DNA of 64,000 bases. Source: Pacificibacter marinus. Its GTDB lineage: Bacteria; Pseudomonadota; Alphaproteobacteria; Rhodobacterales; Rhodobacteraceae. The DNA lies in assembly GCF_900109555.1 (NCBI RefSeq), contig NZ_FNZV01000011.1, positions 63,813 to 127,812 of the forward strand, in the 5' to 3' direction. Below the pieces are notes generated by a model. The model did no database searches and was not told the origin of the DNA. It was given only the letters and a program-made list of their open reading frames with translations. The translations under genes and the position numbers were made by a program. Shown one piece after another: positions 16,293-24,254 of the stretch (position 1 is the first letter of the stretch; each line of letters begins with the position of its first letter).

Positions 16293-17318
16293 ATGACATT
16301 TACCAAAACAGCGCTTTTGGCAGCGACTGTTTGTGCCGCAGCCAGCAGCGCACAGGCAGAAACATTCAACATTCAAACATCTTTCAACGCAGGCGATTTT
16401 TCGACTCAGTATTTGACAGAAACTTGGTTGCCAAAAATATCTGAAATGACACAGGGCCGTGTGGAAATTATATTCACACCAAACGGATCCGTGGTGCCAG
16501 CGCGTGAAACGCCCGAAGCGGTTGCAGCCGGTGTGCTCGACGGTGATTTTACATCTGTAAACTACTTTGCGGGGCTTGAGCCTGCGTTCGCTATCATGGG
16601 CGACCTGATTTCAGGCTACGACACACCGCAGCAAATGCTGGGGTTTTGCCGTGATGGTGGCGGCGAAGCGATGATGCAACGCGCTGCAGACGAAATCACC
16701 GGCGGCGAAGTTCACGTTGTGGCCTGTGGTCCCTATTCTCGTGAATCTTTGCCTGCACGCACGCCCATTCGTACATTCGAAGATTTGGAGGGGATGAAAA
16801 TTCGCTCACCCGAAGGTCTTGCCGCAGCTGTGTTTCAAGCAGCAGGTGCCTCGCCAGTGTCGATCCCGTTTTCAGAAGTGTTCGGCGCGCTGGAAAAAGG
16901 CATCGTGGATGCGGCAGATGCCTCGGCCTATGTGAACAATGATCGCACAGGTTTGCACGATGTGGCGCCTTATCCACTCTACCCTGGCATCCATTCCATG
17001 CCTTCAATGCAGTTCACTGTGAACACTGAAAAATGGGATACTTTGTCTGCAGATGATCAGGTTGCTTTGAAAACATGGTGGTATGACGCAATGACCGCGA
17101 TGACCGAAGAGGTGTCTAAACTCGACGCTGAATTGGCCGCGCGTGATGATGCTGCGGATGGCATTGAAGTGATCAATTGGGCCCAAGAAGACCGCGATAA
17201 ATTGCGGGTTGTCGCCCGCTCACAGTGGGAAGCATACGCCACCAAATCGGCATTGGCCAAAGAAGCGTTAGACGCACACATCGCCTACATGACCCAAATT
17301 GGTCTGTTCGAAAAATAA
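16293..17318 (+). CDS. dctP: TRAP transporter substrate-binding protein, DctP family
   Basis: 341-residue periplasmic binding protein of a sodium-driven TRAP transporter. The Sec signal is TKTALLAATVCAAASSAQA, with cleavage likely before ETFNI. The DctP family pattern includes the conserved arginine region MKIRSPEGLAAAVFQ and the helix FSEVFGALEKGIVDAAD. The ATG at 16293 has GGGAGGA 8 bases upstream, so the longer upstream frame is not used. Context (sugar-acid dehydratase and RraA-like protein) points to an aldonate or related acid as substrate; this is inference. Confidence 0.92.
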   Translation: MTFTKTALLAATVCAAASSAQAETFNIQTSFNAGDFSTQYLTETWLPKISEMTQGRVEIIFTPNGSVVPARETPEAVAAGVLDGDFTSVNYFAGLEPAFAIMGDLISGYDTPQQMLGFCRDGGGEAMMQRAADEITGGEVHVVACGPYSRESLPARTPIRTFEDLEGMKIRSPEGLAAAVFQAAGASPVSIPFSEVFGALEKGIVDAADASAYVNNDRTGLHDVAPYPLYPGIHSMPSMQFTVNTEKWDTLSADDQVALKTWWYDAMTAMTEEVSKLDAELAARDDAADGIEVINWAQEDRDKLRVVARSQWEAYATKSALAKEALDAHIAYMTQIGLFEK

Positions 17319-17329
17319 GAATAACTTGT

Positions 17330-17357
17330 GTCGCCTTGCCCTAATTGGCGGGGCGAC
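17330..17357 (+). repeat. Hairpin between dctP and dctQ
   Basis: GTCGCC / GGCGAC with additional internal pairing, located in the short dctP-dctQ gap. It is probably an attenuator or mRNA 3'-end protector giving more binding protein than permease. Confidence 0.55.
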
Positions 17358-17386
17358 ATGTTCGTAATTTCCAAACGGGAGTGGCA

Positions 17387-17908
17387 ATGAAACGCTTGCT
17401 TACCCGCTATGCCGACACCATGAGTCACATCAGTGTGTTCATCGGCCATAGCTGCTCAATTCTCTTTTTCGCCTGTATCGCGATTTCAGCGCTTGAAGTT
17501 GTAATGCGCTATGGCTTTGACCGCCCAACTGTGTGGTCCACAGAACTGGCCATGACATTGTGCGCCACGGCTTGGGTGCTGTCCGTTGGCTATGTCACCG
17601 AACGCACGCGCCATATTTCAATCACCATGTTGGAAATTCTGGTGTCGCCCAAAGTGTGGCGTTTGTTTCGACTGTTTCAACAATTGATCGCCTTTGCCGC
17701 AATCTTTGTGCTGACCCTCGCTTTGTGGAAACCCGCACTAAAAGTGATCGGACGCACAGAGTATTCAGGCACGGCCTTCAACTCCCCCCAACCGACAATT
17801 TTCAAAGTCATCATCGTTGTAGGGTGCATTTTATATTTGGCCCAATTGATCGCGAATATCATTCGCTGGACCCAAGAAACCCAAGAGGATATGCCCAGTG
17901 GGAATTGA
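17387..17908 (+). CDS. dctQ: TRAP transporter small permease, DctQ family
   Basis: 173-residue inner-membrane protein with four predicted helices (SCSILFFACIAISAL; LAMTLCATAWVLSVG; LIAFAAIFVLTLALW; IIVVGCILYLAQLI). The family motif with EVVMRYGFDRPTVW, then TERTRHISI after helix 2, is clear. The ATG at 17387 is chosen because a GGGAG lies before it. It overlaps dctM by 11 bases, indicating coupled synthesis of the two membrane subunits. Confidence 0.9.
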   Translation: MKRLLTRYADTMSHISVFIGHSCSILFFACIAISALEVVMRYGFDRPTVWSTELAMTLCATAWVLSVGYVTERTRHISITMLEILVSPKVWRLFRLFQQLIAFAAIFVLTLALWKPALKVIGRTEYSGTAFNSPQPTIFKVIIVVGCILYLAQLIANIIRWTQETQEDMPSGN

Positions 17909-19214
17909 GTTTATTACACTTCTAATCGTCATATCGTTGTTGGGTCTGATGGCGCTCGGCGTGCCGCTAGGTGTCACAACATTAACCGTCTCCTTGGCGA
18001 CGGCGATGCTATATTTCGGCGAACGCGCTGGGTTCTTTATCGTGGCAGCCAACGTCAGCGAGGTGTTGCACAAATACGAACTCATCGCGGTGCCATTCTT
18101 TGTCTTTATGGCCAATGTGTTAGAACGATCGGGCATCGCCAAATCTCTGTTCGATTCCATGGCCATCTTGGGGGGCCGGTTTCGCGGCTCAGTTGGTGTG
18201 CAAACCTGTATTGTTGCCGTCGTTTTGGCGGCGATGTCTGGCATCATGGGCGGCGAAATTGTCATGCTTGGACTGATCGCCCTACCGCAAATGCTGCGTC
18301 TTGGGTACGATAAAAAGCTCTCTATCGGCATCATTTGTGCGGCTGGCGCGCTGGCCACTTTGATCCCACCCTCTGTCGTTTTGATCATTTATGGTCTGGC
18401 AGCACAGGTCTCGATCACCAAACTTTTCGCCGCCTCAGCAGTTCCTGGTTTCATGCTGGCCTCATTGTACATCACATACATTCTGGTACGCGTTCGGATG
18501 AACCCGTCCATGGCCCCGATCTATGACATCCCTGAAACAGGTTTGCCGCTTTTCCAACGCTTGAAATACATGAAGGGCGTGATTTTACCTGCCATTTTGA
18601 TTGGCACAGTTTTAGGTGTCATTTACTCAGGCGTGGCCACCGTAACCGAAGCCGCCGCCATTGGTGCAGTTGGTGCACTGATTGTCGCCGCGATCCAAGG
18701 CGAATTGCGTTGGACCATGGCGCGCGATGCGATGCGCCAAACGGTTTTGACAGTTGGCTCCATCATCTGGCTTGTCCTTGGTGCGGTGTCTTTGATCGGC
18801 ATCTACAACCGGATCGGTGGGGGTGAATTTTTACGTGGATTACTCACAGGACTAGACGTACCGCCGCTGATGGTCATCGTTGTGATGATGCTGATCATCA
18901 TGCTGCTAGGCACGTTTTTGGAATGGATCGCAATCATCTTTATCACGGTGCCCATCTTTGCGCCGGTGGTGATCAACCTTGGATTTGATCCGATTTGGTT
19001 TGGTGTGCTCTTCGCGATGAACATCCAAATTTACTACCTTTCTCCCCCCTTTGGTCCGGCCTGTTTCTTTTTGAAATCTGTCGCCCCCAAAGGCATCGAA
19101 CTTCAAGATATTTTTCTCGCAGTACTGCCTTTTATCGCGCTTCAAGTTCTTGGCTTGTTCCTTGTTTTGTTTTTCCCCCAGTTGGCGCTTTGGCTGCCAG
19201 CGATGCTGGATTGA
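17898..19214 (+). CDS. dctM: TRAP transporter large permease, DctM family
   Basis: 438-residue membrane subunit carrying the transport path. About 12 hydrophobic segments run along the whole length. Recognisable family blocks are IAVPFFVFMANVLERSG, GALATLIPPSVVLIIYG and YYLSPPFGPACFFLKSVAP. Full length, no frameshift. It works with DctQ (17387) and the DctP-type binding protein (16293). Confidence 0.93.
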   Translation: MGIEFITLLIVISLLGLMALGVPLGVTTLTVSLATAMLYFGERAGFFIVAANVSEVLHKYELIAVPFFVFMANVLERSGIAKSLFDSMAILGGRFRGSVGVQTCIVAVVLAAMSGIMGGEIVMLGLIALPQMLRLGYDKKLSIGIICAAGALATLIPPSVVLIIYGLAAQVSITKLFAASAVPGFMLASLYITYILVRVRMNPSMAPIYDIPETGLPLFQRLKYMKGVILPAILIGTVLGVIYSGVATVTEAAAIGAVGALIVAAIQGELRWTMARDAMRQTVLTVGSIIWLVLGAVSLIGIYNRIGGGEFLRGLLTGLDVPPLMVIVVMMLIIMLLGTFLEWIAIIFITVPIFAPVVINLGFDPIWFGVLFAMNIQIYYLSPPFGPACFFLKSVAPKGIELQDIFLAVLPFIALQVLGLFLVLFFPQLALWLPAMLD

Positions 19215-19222
19215 GGTGACCC

Positions 19223-19393
19223 ATGACAAACCCCATTGACCCCACCGAGACCCAAGACCCCTTAGCCCCTGAAACCCCGCCCGAACTCATTGATGAGGCG
19301 GGCCAAGACGCCGCTTTTGGCAATTGGCCAGAAGTATTCGGTGTGGTGCTGACGGCATTTCTTGTGTGGCTCATTTTCGCATTTACTGGATAG
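19223..19393 (+). CDS. Small single-span membrane protein in the TRAP operon
   Basis: 56-residue protein starting at ATG 19223 and ending at TAG 19391-19393, with GAGGTGA just upstream. The acidic, proline-rich N-terminus (residues 1-35, for example DPTETQDPLAPETPP) is followed by one hydrophobic helix (VFGVVLTAFLVWLIFAF) at the very C-terminus. It lies 8 bases after dctM and 4 bases before the dehydratase gene, so it is part of the operon. I do not recognise a family. It could be an accessory subunit of the TRAP permease; that is a guess from location and topology. Confidence 0.7.
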   Translation: MTNPIDPTETQDPLAPETPPELIDEAGQDAAFGNWPEVFGVVLTAFLVWLIFAFTG

Positions 19394-19397
19394 ACTC

Positions 19398-21131
19398 ATG
19401 ACACGTAAAACACCCCAAGACCTGCGTTCTGCACGTTGGTTTGCCCCTGATGATCTGCGCACGTTTGGTCACAAAAGCCGCATGTTACAGCTTGGCTACG
19501 ACGAACAAGATTTCCGCGACAAACCTGTGATCGGTATTTTGAATACGTGGTCGGAACTCAACACCTGCCACTCGCATTTTCGCGAACGGGCACAAGACGT
19601 CAAACGCGGCGTGTTGCAAGCGGGGGGCTTTGGTGTGGAAATGCCATCTCTGTCCGTTGACGAGAGTTTCACCAAACCCACGTCAATGCTGTACCGCAAT
19701 ATGCTGGCGATGGAGACCGAAGAAATGATCCGTTCGCATCCCCTTGATGGCGTGGTGCTGATGGGGGGTTGCGATAAAACCACGCCCGGCTTGGTCATGG
19801 GGGCCATATCGGCAGGCGTACCGTTGATCTATCTGCCAGCAGGTCCAATGCTGCGGGGCAATTACGCAGGTAAGATTTTGGGCTCGGGATCTGATGCTTG
19901 GAAATACTGGGACGAGCGCCGTGCAGGCAATATTTCAGACGCCGAATGGACGGGCGTACAAGGCGGCATCGCGCGCTCGGCTGGCACCTGTATGACAATG
20001 GGCACCGCATCCACCATGACTGCGATCGCGGATGCAATGGGCATCACCTTGCCCGGAGCATCCTCCATCCCAGCGGTCGATTCAGGCCATCAGCGCATGA
20101 GTGCCTCGTGCGGCAGACGTATTGTCGAAATGGTCTGGGAAGACCTCACACCTGAGAAAATCATCACCAGCGGCGCGTGCAAAAACGCAGCGGTGGTCGC
20201 GATGGCCACAGGATGTTCGACCAACGCCGTCGTACATTTGATCGCGATGGCGCGGCGTGCCGGCGTGGATTTGACCTTGGATGACTTGGACGCTTTAGGC
20301 CGCATCACCCCGCTGATTGCAAATGTCCGCCCATCAGGCAAAGACTACTTGATGGAAGATTTCTATTACGCAGGCGGACTACGTGCTTTGATGAAACAAA
20401 TCGAAGCGATGCTCGACACAAGTTGCCTCACAGTTACGGGTAAAACGATGGGTGAGAACCTTGAGGGCGCGCAGGTCTATAATGACGATGTGATCCGACC
20501 CCTGTCAAATCCGGTGTACAAAGAAGGCTCGCTTGCCGTCCTTCGCGGCAATCTGTGCCCTGATGGCGCGGTGATCAAACCCGCCGCATGTGATCCAAAA
20601 TATTACCATCACGAAGGTCCGGCCTTGGTGTTCGACAGCTATCCTGAAATGAAAAAAGCGGTCGATGACGAAAACCTCGACATCACGCCAAACACGGTGA
20701 TGGTGCTGCGCAATGCAGGACCTTTGGGCGGGCCAGGGTTTCCCGAATGGGGCATGCTCCCCATTCCTAAAGCACTGCTCAAACAGGGGCACCGCGACAT
20801 GCTGCGCATATCAGATGCGCGTATGTCTGGCACGTCTTATGGCGCTTGCGTGCTGCATATCTCGCCCGAAAGCTATATAGGCGGGCCGCTGGCCTTGCTC
20901 AAAACAGGAGACACTGTGCGGCTTGATCTGAATGCTCGCAGCCTTGATATGTTGGTCGATGACGCAGAACTCGCGCGACGCCGTGCCGCTTGGATACCGC
21001 CAGAGCCAAAGTTCGAGCGTGGTTATGGCTACTTGTTTTCCAAACATGTGACGCAAGCCGGCAAAGGCTGCGACTTTGATTTTCTTGAAACAGGGTTTGG
21101 CCGCACCGCTGGCGAACCTGATATTTTCTGA
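19398..21131 (+). CDS. IlvD/Edd-family dehydratase, probable sugar-acid (aldonate) dehydratase
   Basis: 577-residue iron-sulfur dehydratase converting an aldonate to a 2-keto-3-deoxy acid. Family landmarks are GGCDKTTPG, SAGTCMTMGTAST (cluster cysteines), GCSTNAVVHLIAMAR and MSGTSYGACVLH. Sequence features and length fit the L-arabinonate dehydratase/sugar dehydratase branch rather than IlvD of branched-chain amino acid synthesis. The ATG at 19398 is used; the longer frame overlaps the small membrane protein. Context: it follows a TRAP importer and precedes an RraA-like protein. Confidence 0.85.
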   Translation: MTRKTPQDLRSARWFAPDDLRTFGHKSRMLQLGYDEQDFRDKPVIGILNTWSELNTCHSHFRERAQDVKRGVLQAGGFGVEMPSLSVDESFTKPTSMLYRNMLAMETEEMIRSHPLDGVVLMGGCDKTTPGLVMGAISAGVPLIYLPAGPMLRGNYAGKILGSGSDAWKYWDERRAGNISDAEWTGVQGGIARSAGTCMTMGTASTMTAIADAMGITLPGASSIPAVDSGHQRMSASCGRRIVEMVWEDLTPEKIITSGACKNAAVVAMATGCSTNAVVHLIAMARRAGVDLTLDDLDALGRITPLIANVRPSGKDYLMEDFYYAGGLRALMKQIEAMLDTSCLTVTGKTMGENLEGAQVYNDDVIRPLSNPVYKEGSLAVLRGNLCPDGAVIKPAACDPKYYHHEGPALVFDSYPEMKKAVDDENLDITPNTVMVLRNAGPLGGPGFPEWGMLPIPKALLKQGHRDMLRISDARMSGTSYGACVLHISPESYIGGPLALLKTGDTVRLDLNARSLDMLVDDAELARRRAAWIPPEPKFERGYGYLFSKHVTQAGKGCDFDFLETGFGRTAGEPDIF

Positions 21132-21140
21132 GGGACACCG

Positions 21141-21866
21141 ATGTCTGAATATACACTTTCCGATGCTACCCGTGCAAAACTAATGTGCGTATCAACCGCT
21201 TCAATTGCCACGCAACTGTTCAAACGCGGCCTGCGCACGCAGTTCATCCAAGGGGTGCGCCCTGTGTCCGACAAAGACCAAAATATGGTCGGGCAAGCTT
21301 TCACTCTACGCTACATTCCTGCCCGCGAAGATCGCAATCCGCTAGAAGTCTTTCGCAACGAAGATCACCCGCAACGCGTTGCGGTGGAAACCTGCCCCAA
21401 AGGCCATGTGTTGGTGATGGATGCGCGTAAAGACGCACGCGCAGCCACAGCTGGATCGATCCTTGTCACGCGACTTGAGGTGCGTGGCTGTGCGGGCGTT
21501 GTGTCGGATGGCGGTTTTCGCGATGCCCACGGCATTGGCCAATTGGACATGCCTGCCTTTAGTGCTGGTGCATCAGCGCCCACAAACCTCACCCTGCACG
21601 AAGCCATCGAAATCAATGGCCCAATTGCCTGCGGCGATGTCGCTGTCTTTCCTGGCGACGTCGTTGTCGGCGACCGCGACGGCGTGATGGTGATCCCCGC
21701 ACATTTGGCCGATGAGATTGCAGATGTATGTTCAGGCATGGAAAGTTTCGAAGACTTCGTGCTCGAAGAAGTCATGAACGGCGCACCAATCATTGGTCTC
21801 TACCCCTGTACCAAAGATGAAAACCAGAAAAAGTTTGACGCATGGCGCATGAAAACAGGTCGTTGA
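21141..21866 (+). CDS. RraA-family protein, possible 2-keto-3-deoxy acid or HMG-type aldolase
   Basis: 241-residue member of the RraA/MenG-like fold. The motif GVVSDGGFRDAHGI contains the conserved Asp and Arg of the metal/pyruvate site seen in 4-hydroxy-4-methyl-2-oxoglutarate aldolases, followed by FSAGASAPTN and GDRDGVMVIP. Members coded beside sugar-acid dehydratases are thought to act on the dehydrated keto acid rather than inhibit RNase E. It ends the plus-strand TRAP operon, 9 bases after the dehydratase. Its exact substrate is uncertain. Confidence 0.8.
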   Translation: MSEYTLSDATRAKLMCVSTASIATQLFKRGLRTQFIQGVRPVSDKDQNMVGQAFTLRYIPAREDRNPLEVFRNEDHPQRVAVETCPKGHVLVMDARKDARAATAGSILVTRLEVRGCAGVVSDGGFRDAHGIGQLDMPAFSAGASAPTNLTLHEAIEINGPIACGDVAVFPGDVVVGDRDGVMVIPAHLADEIADVCSGMESFEDFVLEEVMNGAPIIGLYPCTKDENQKKFDAWRMKTGR

Positions 21867-22058
21867 GGGCATAAATTTAACGCACGAGGCTGACGGTGAT
21901 GTGGCGCAATGTTGGTTCAGCACGCCGACCTATGACCCTGAACTGTTAGAATGACTAGCGGTTGAGAAGCTGCAATCCGCAGCCTAACCCTTCGAGGCGG
22001 AATGGAAATTGGTGAAGACGCCCCTGCGGCACGTCTTATGGAACTAGTTGCCTTAGGC
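21867..22058. other. Degenerate spacer after the RraA gene
   Basis: No intact gene. A broken plus-strand frame around 22000-22110 reads as an acidic helix-like string (EIGEDAPAARLMELVAL, then LTLIEAQYEG) ending in a stop, with another stop just upstream. It looks like debris of an unidentified gene next to the transposase fragment. Confidence 0.4.
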
Positions 22059-22323
22059 TTAACATTGATTGAGGCTCAATACGAAGGCCAACAGGCTTTG
22101 GCAACTTAATGACGAACGCCGCCGTCGTGCGTTATTTAACCCATTAATATACTGAAATATTGCCCCTTCGATTTGGCATCTGGTTGCATAAGGCGTGCGC
22201 CATATCAGTTCTGCCTGAATGGATTTGAAGCTCCTATATTCGTCAAAAAGTAAATTAGACAGGCGCTTCTTAATAATCGTTGGAACAGTATTGCAGTCCG
22301 CGATCCGTATGGTGAAAGCGGCG
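22059..22323 (-). pseudogene. Remnant of an IS3-family transposase (OrfB C-terminal part)
   Basis: Two minus-strand frames together resemble the DDE integrase end of IS3-type OrfB. One reads FHHTDRGLQYCSNDY (around the second catalytic Asp) and then stops. The other continues as FKSIQAELIW, TRCQIEGAIFQYINGLNNARRRRSS. The piece between them, which should hold the glutamate-bearing SRKGNCWDNAVAES-like block, is deleted or scrambled. No terminal repeats or OrfA are seen. It is a decayed element with no activity. Confidence 0.75.
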
Positions 22324-22391
22324 CACCTGCGAAAGTTCATTCCCAAAAAGCGAAAAACTCATGTTACGCTCATGCGCGGGAGGATACAGCT

Positions 22392-24113
22392 TTGACAGAT
22401 CACCAACACATCGAAGAAATCGGACAAGTTCTGGATGGCACACAGACTGGACGCGATACCTTTGTGTCCGCATCTTGGCGGCGTTGCGTAGAACTTTACG
22501 GCATGGACCCCCTGCGCAACGATCCAGCGCATATTGTGACCGAGGCAGAATTGCGCGATCATCGTAAACAAGCGGAATGGATGATCGCGGCGGCGCGAAC
22601 GGGACTTCAAAATCTATTTCGTCAGGTTGCCGGACAGAATTATGTGCTCATCTTGACCGATGCTCAGGGTGTCTGTGTTGACTATTTTGGTGATGATTTA
22701 TTTGCCGATGAACTGCGCGGAGCGGGGCTATATCTTGGCTCGAACTGGGCCGAAGAACTGGCCGGCACCAGTGGTGTTGGCGCCTGTATAGTCACCCAAG
22801 AACCCGTGACGGTCCATCAAGACGATCATTTTGGCAACGCCCATACAACCCTGTCCTGCACAGCCGCACCAATCTTTGACAGTCTTGGAAAACTCACCGC
22901 CGTTCTGGATATTTCGCTTTTGCGATCACCGACCACGAAAAGCAGTCAAAACCTTGCCATGAGCCTTGTGACCACCGCCGCGCGGCGGGTGGAAATGGCC
23001 AATCTGATGGCCGAAAGCCGCAAAGACTGGGTATTGCGCTTTTCAACCAGCCCAGAATTTCTGGATGTCGATCCAGAGGTCGCGGTGCGGCTGGATGGTT
23101 CGGGACGGGTCATCGGTTACACCCGTGGCGCACGCCGGTTGTTTCCCGAGGGTGTGCCTATTTTGGGTCAGCAGATCGACGCGGCTTTGAACTTGTCTGT
23201 CGATGATCTGCCTAGCCTGATGCGGGACCGCCCGACAGAAGATCGGGTCGTGGAATTGCGTGACGGCGGCGCGCTTTTTGGGCATGCCATCGCTCCCCAA
23301 GCGCCGCGCACATTGCGAACCGCGTCCCGTCTCAACGGGGCTTTGGCCGGATTGGCAGGCAGCGATCCCATCATGGCGCGGTTGTTGAACCATGCTGAAA
23401 AGCTGGCGCAAACCACCGTGCCTTTGTTGATCTGTGGCGACACTGGCACCGGCAAAAGCAAACTGGCGCGGACCATTCATATGGTGGGACAGGCCAATGG
23501 GTTCATTCTACTTGACTGCGCTGGAATGGCACCCAAAGACCTCCATTTGGCCTGCAACGATATCACGGTGCCGACGACGCTTTTGCTACGCGGGATTGAT
23601 GCGCTCAGTTCAGAAACCGCAAGCGCGCTCACTGTGCTTTTGGATCAAAAACCCAATCTGCGCCCCTTGTCCACAACGTGTCTCACGCCGGGTCAACTAA
23701 CCCTGCCGCGGCCGCTGTTTCACCGTTTGGCGGGAAGTACGCTGACCGTCCCACGGCTGGGCCAGCGACAAGATCTCGGATGGATGATTGACCGACTGTT
23801 GCGACGCCGCGCCCCAGATACCGTTCGCCTATCGCCCTCGGCGCGGGCCGATTTGATGGGGCGGTCATGGTCGGGAAATCTGCGTGAATTGGAACAAGTG
23901 CTCGACGTGGCAGTTGCGCTCTGTGAAGGGCCGGTGATCGACCAGTCTGATCTGCCGCCCCCCGTTGAGGCGCACCAACCTGTACAAGAAACGTTGGAGC
24001 AGGTTCTGGATGCCTGTGACTGGAACATGGCGCAGGCATCGCGGCGGCTAGGTGTCAATCGATCAACCGTTTTGCGCCGAATTCGCAAAGCCGGATTGCA
24101 TCCCCCCGATTAA
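22392..24113 (+). CDS. AcoR-like transcriptional activator with GAF, degenerate AAA+ and Fis-type HTH domains
   Basis: 573 residues from a TTG start. The N-terminal half (about residues 60-190) is the GAF-like sensor of AcoR proteins (WAEELAGTSGVGACI, DHFGNAHTTLSCTAAPI). The middle has a P-loop GDTGTGKS at 349-356 and a C-terminal R-finger-like region (RSWSGNLRELEQVLDVA), but the GAFTGA loop needed to touch sigma-54 is absent and the Walker B acidic pair is replaced (LLLRGIDAL). The last 40 residues are a Fis-type HTH (MAQASRRLGVNRSTVLRRI). It probably activates the monooxygenase and dehydrogenase downstream, by a sigma-54-independent route. Confidence 0.87.
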   Translation: MTDHQHIEEIGQVLDGTQTGRDTFVSASWRRCVELYGMDPLRNDPAHIVTEAELRDHRKQAEWMIAAARTGLQNLFRQVAGQNYVLILTDAQGVCVDYFGDDLFADELRGAGLYLGSNWAEELAGTSGVGACIVTQEPVTVHQDDHFGNAHTTLSCTAAPIFDSLGKLTAVLDISLLRSPTTKSSQNLAMSLVTTAARRVEMANLMAESRKDWVLRFSTSPEFLDVDPEVAVRLDGSGRVIGYTRGARRLFPEGVPILGQQIDAALNLSVDDLPSLMRDRPTEDRVVELRDGGALFGHAIAPQAPRTLRTASRLNGALAGLAGSDPIMARLLNHAEKLAQTTVPLLICGDTGTGKSKLARTIHMVGQANGFILLDCAGMAPKDLHLACNDITVPTTLLLRGIDALSSETASALTVLLDQKPNLRPLSTTCLTPGQLTLPRPLFHRLAGSTLTVPRLGQRQDLGWMIDRLLRRRAPDTVRLSPSARADLMGRSWSGNLRELEQVLDVAVALCEGPVIDQSDLPPPVEAHQPVQETLEQVLDACDWNMAQASRRLGVNRSTVLRRIRKAGLHPPD

Positions 24114-24254
24114 GATGTTGCGTGCTGTTGCGCTTGCAACATGCCGCAACGCAGCGCTTACTTTTTGGTCGTACCCAATACGATTGAGCATAGCCCGCAG
24201 CAAATTCCTACTGAGATACTTCTCCCACAAGAAACGCACTTAGGAGGAGATGTG

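Noticed and set aside
19398-21131. Dihydroxy-acid dehydratase IlvD of branched-chain amino acid synthesis
   Set aside because: Context with a TRAP importer and an RraA-like protein, and sequence blocks, fit the sugar-acid dehydratase branch better.
22392-24113. Sigma-54-dependent activator
   Set aside because: GAFTGA motif and Walker B acidic residues are missing despite the overall AcoR layout.
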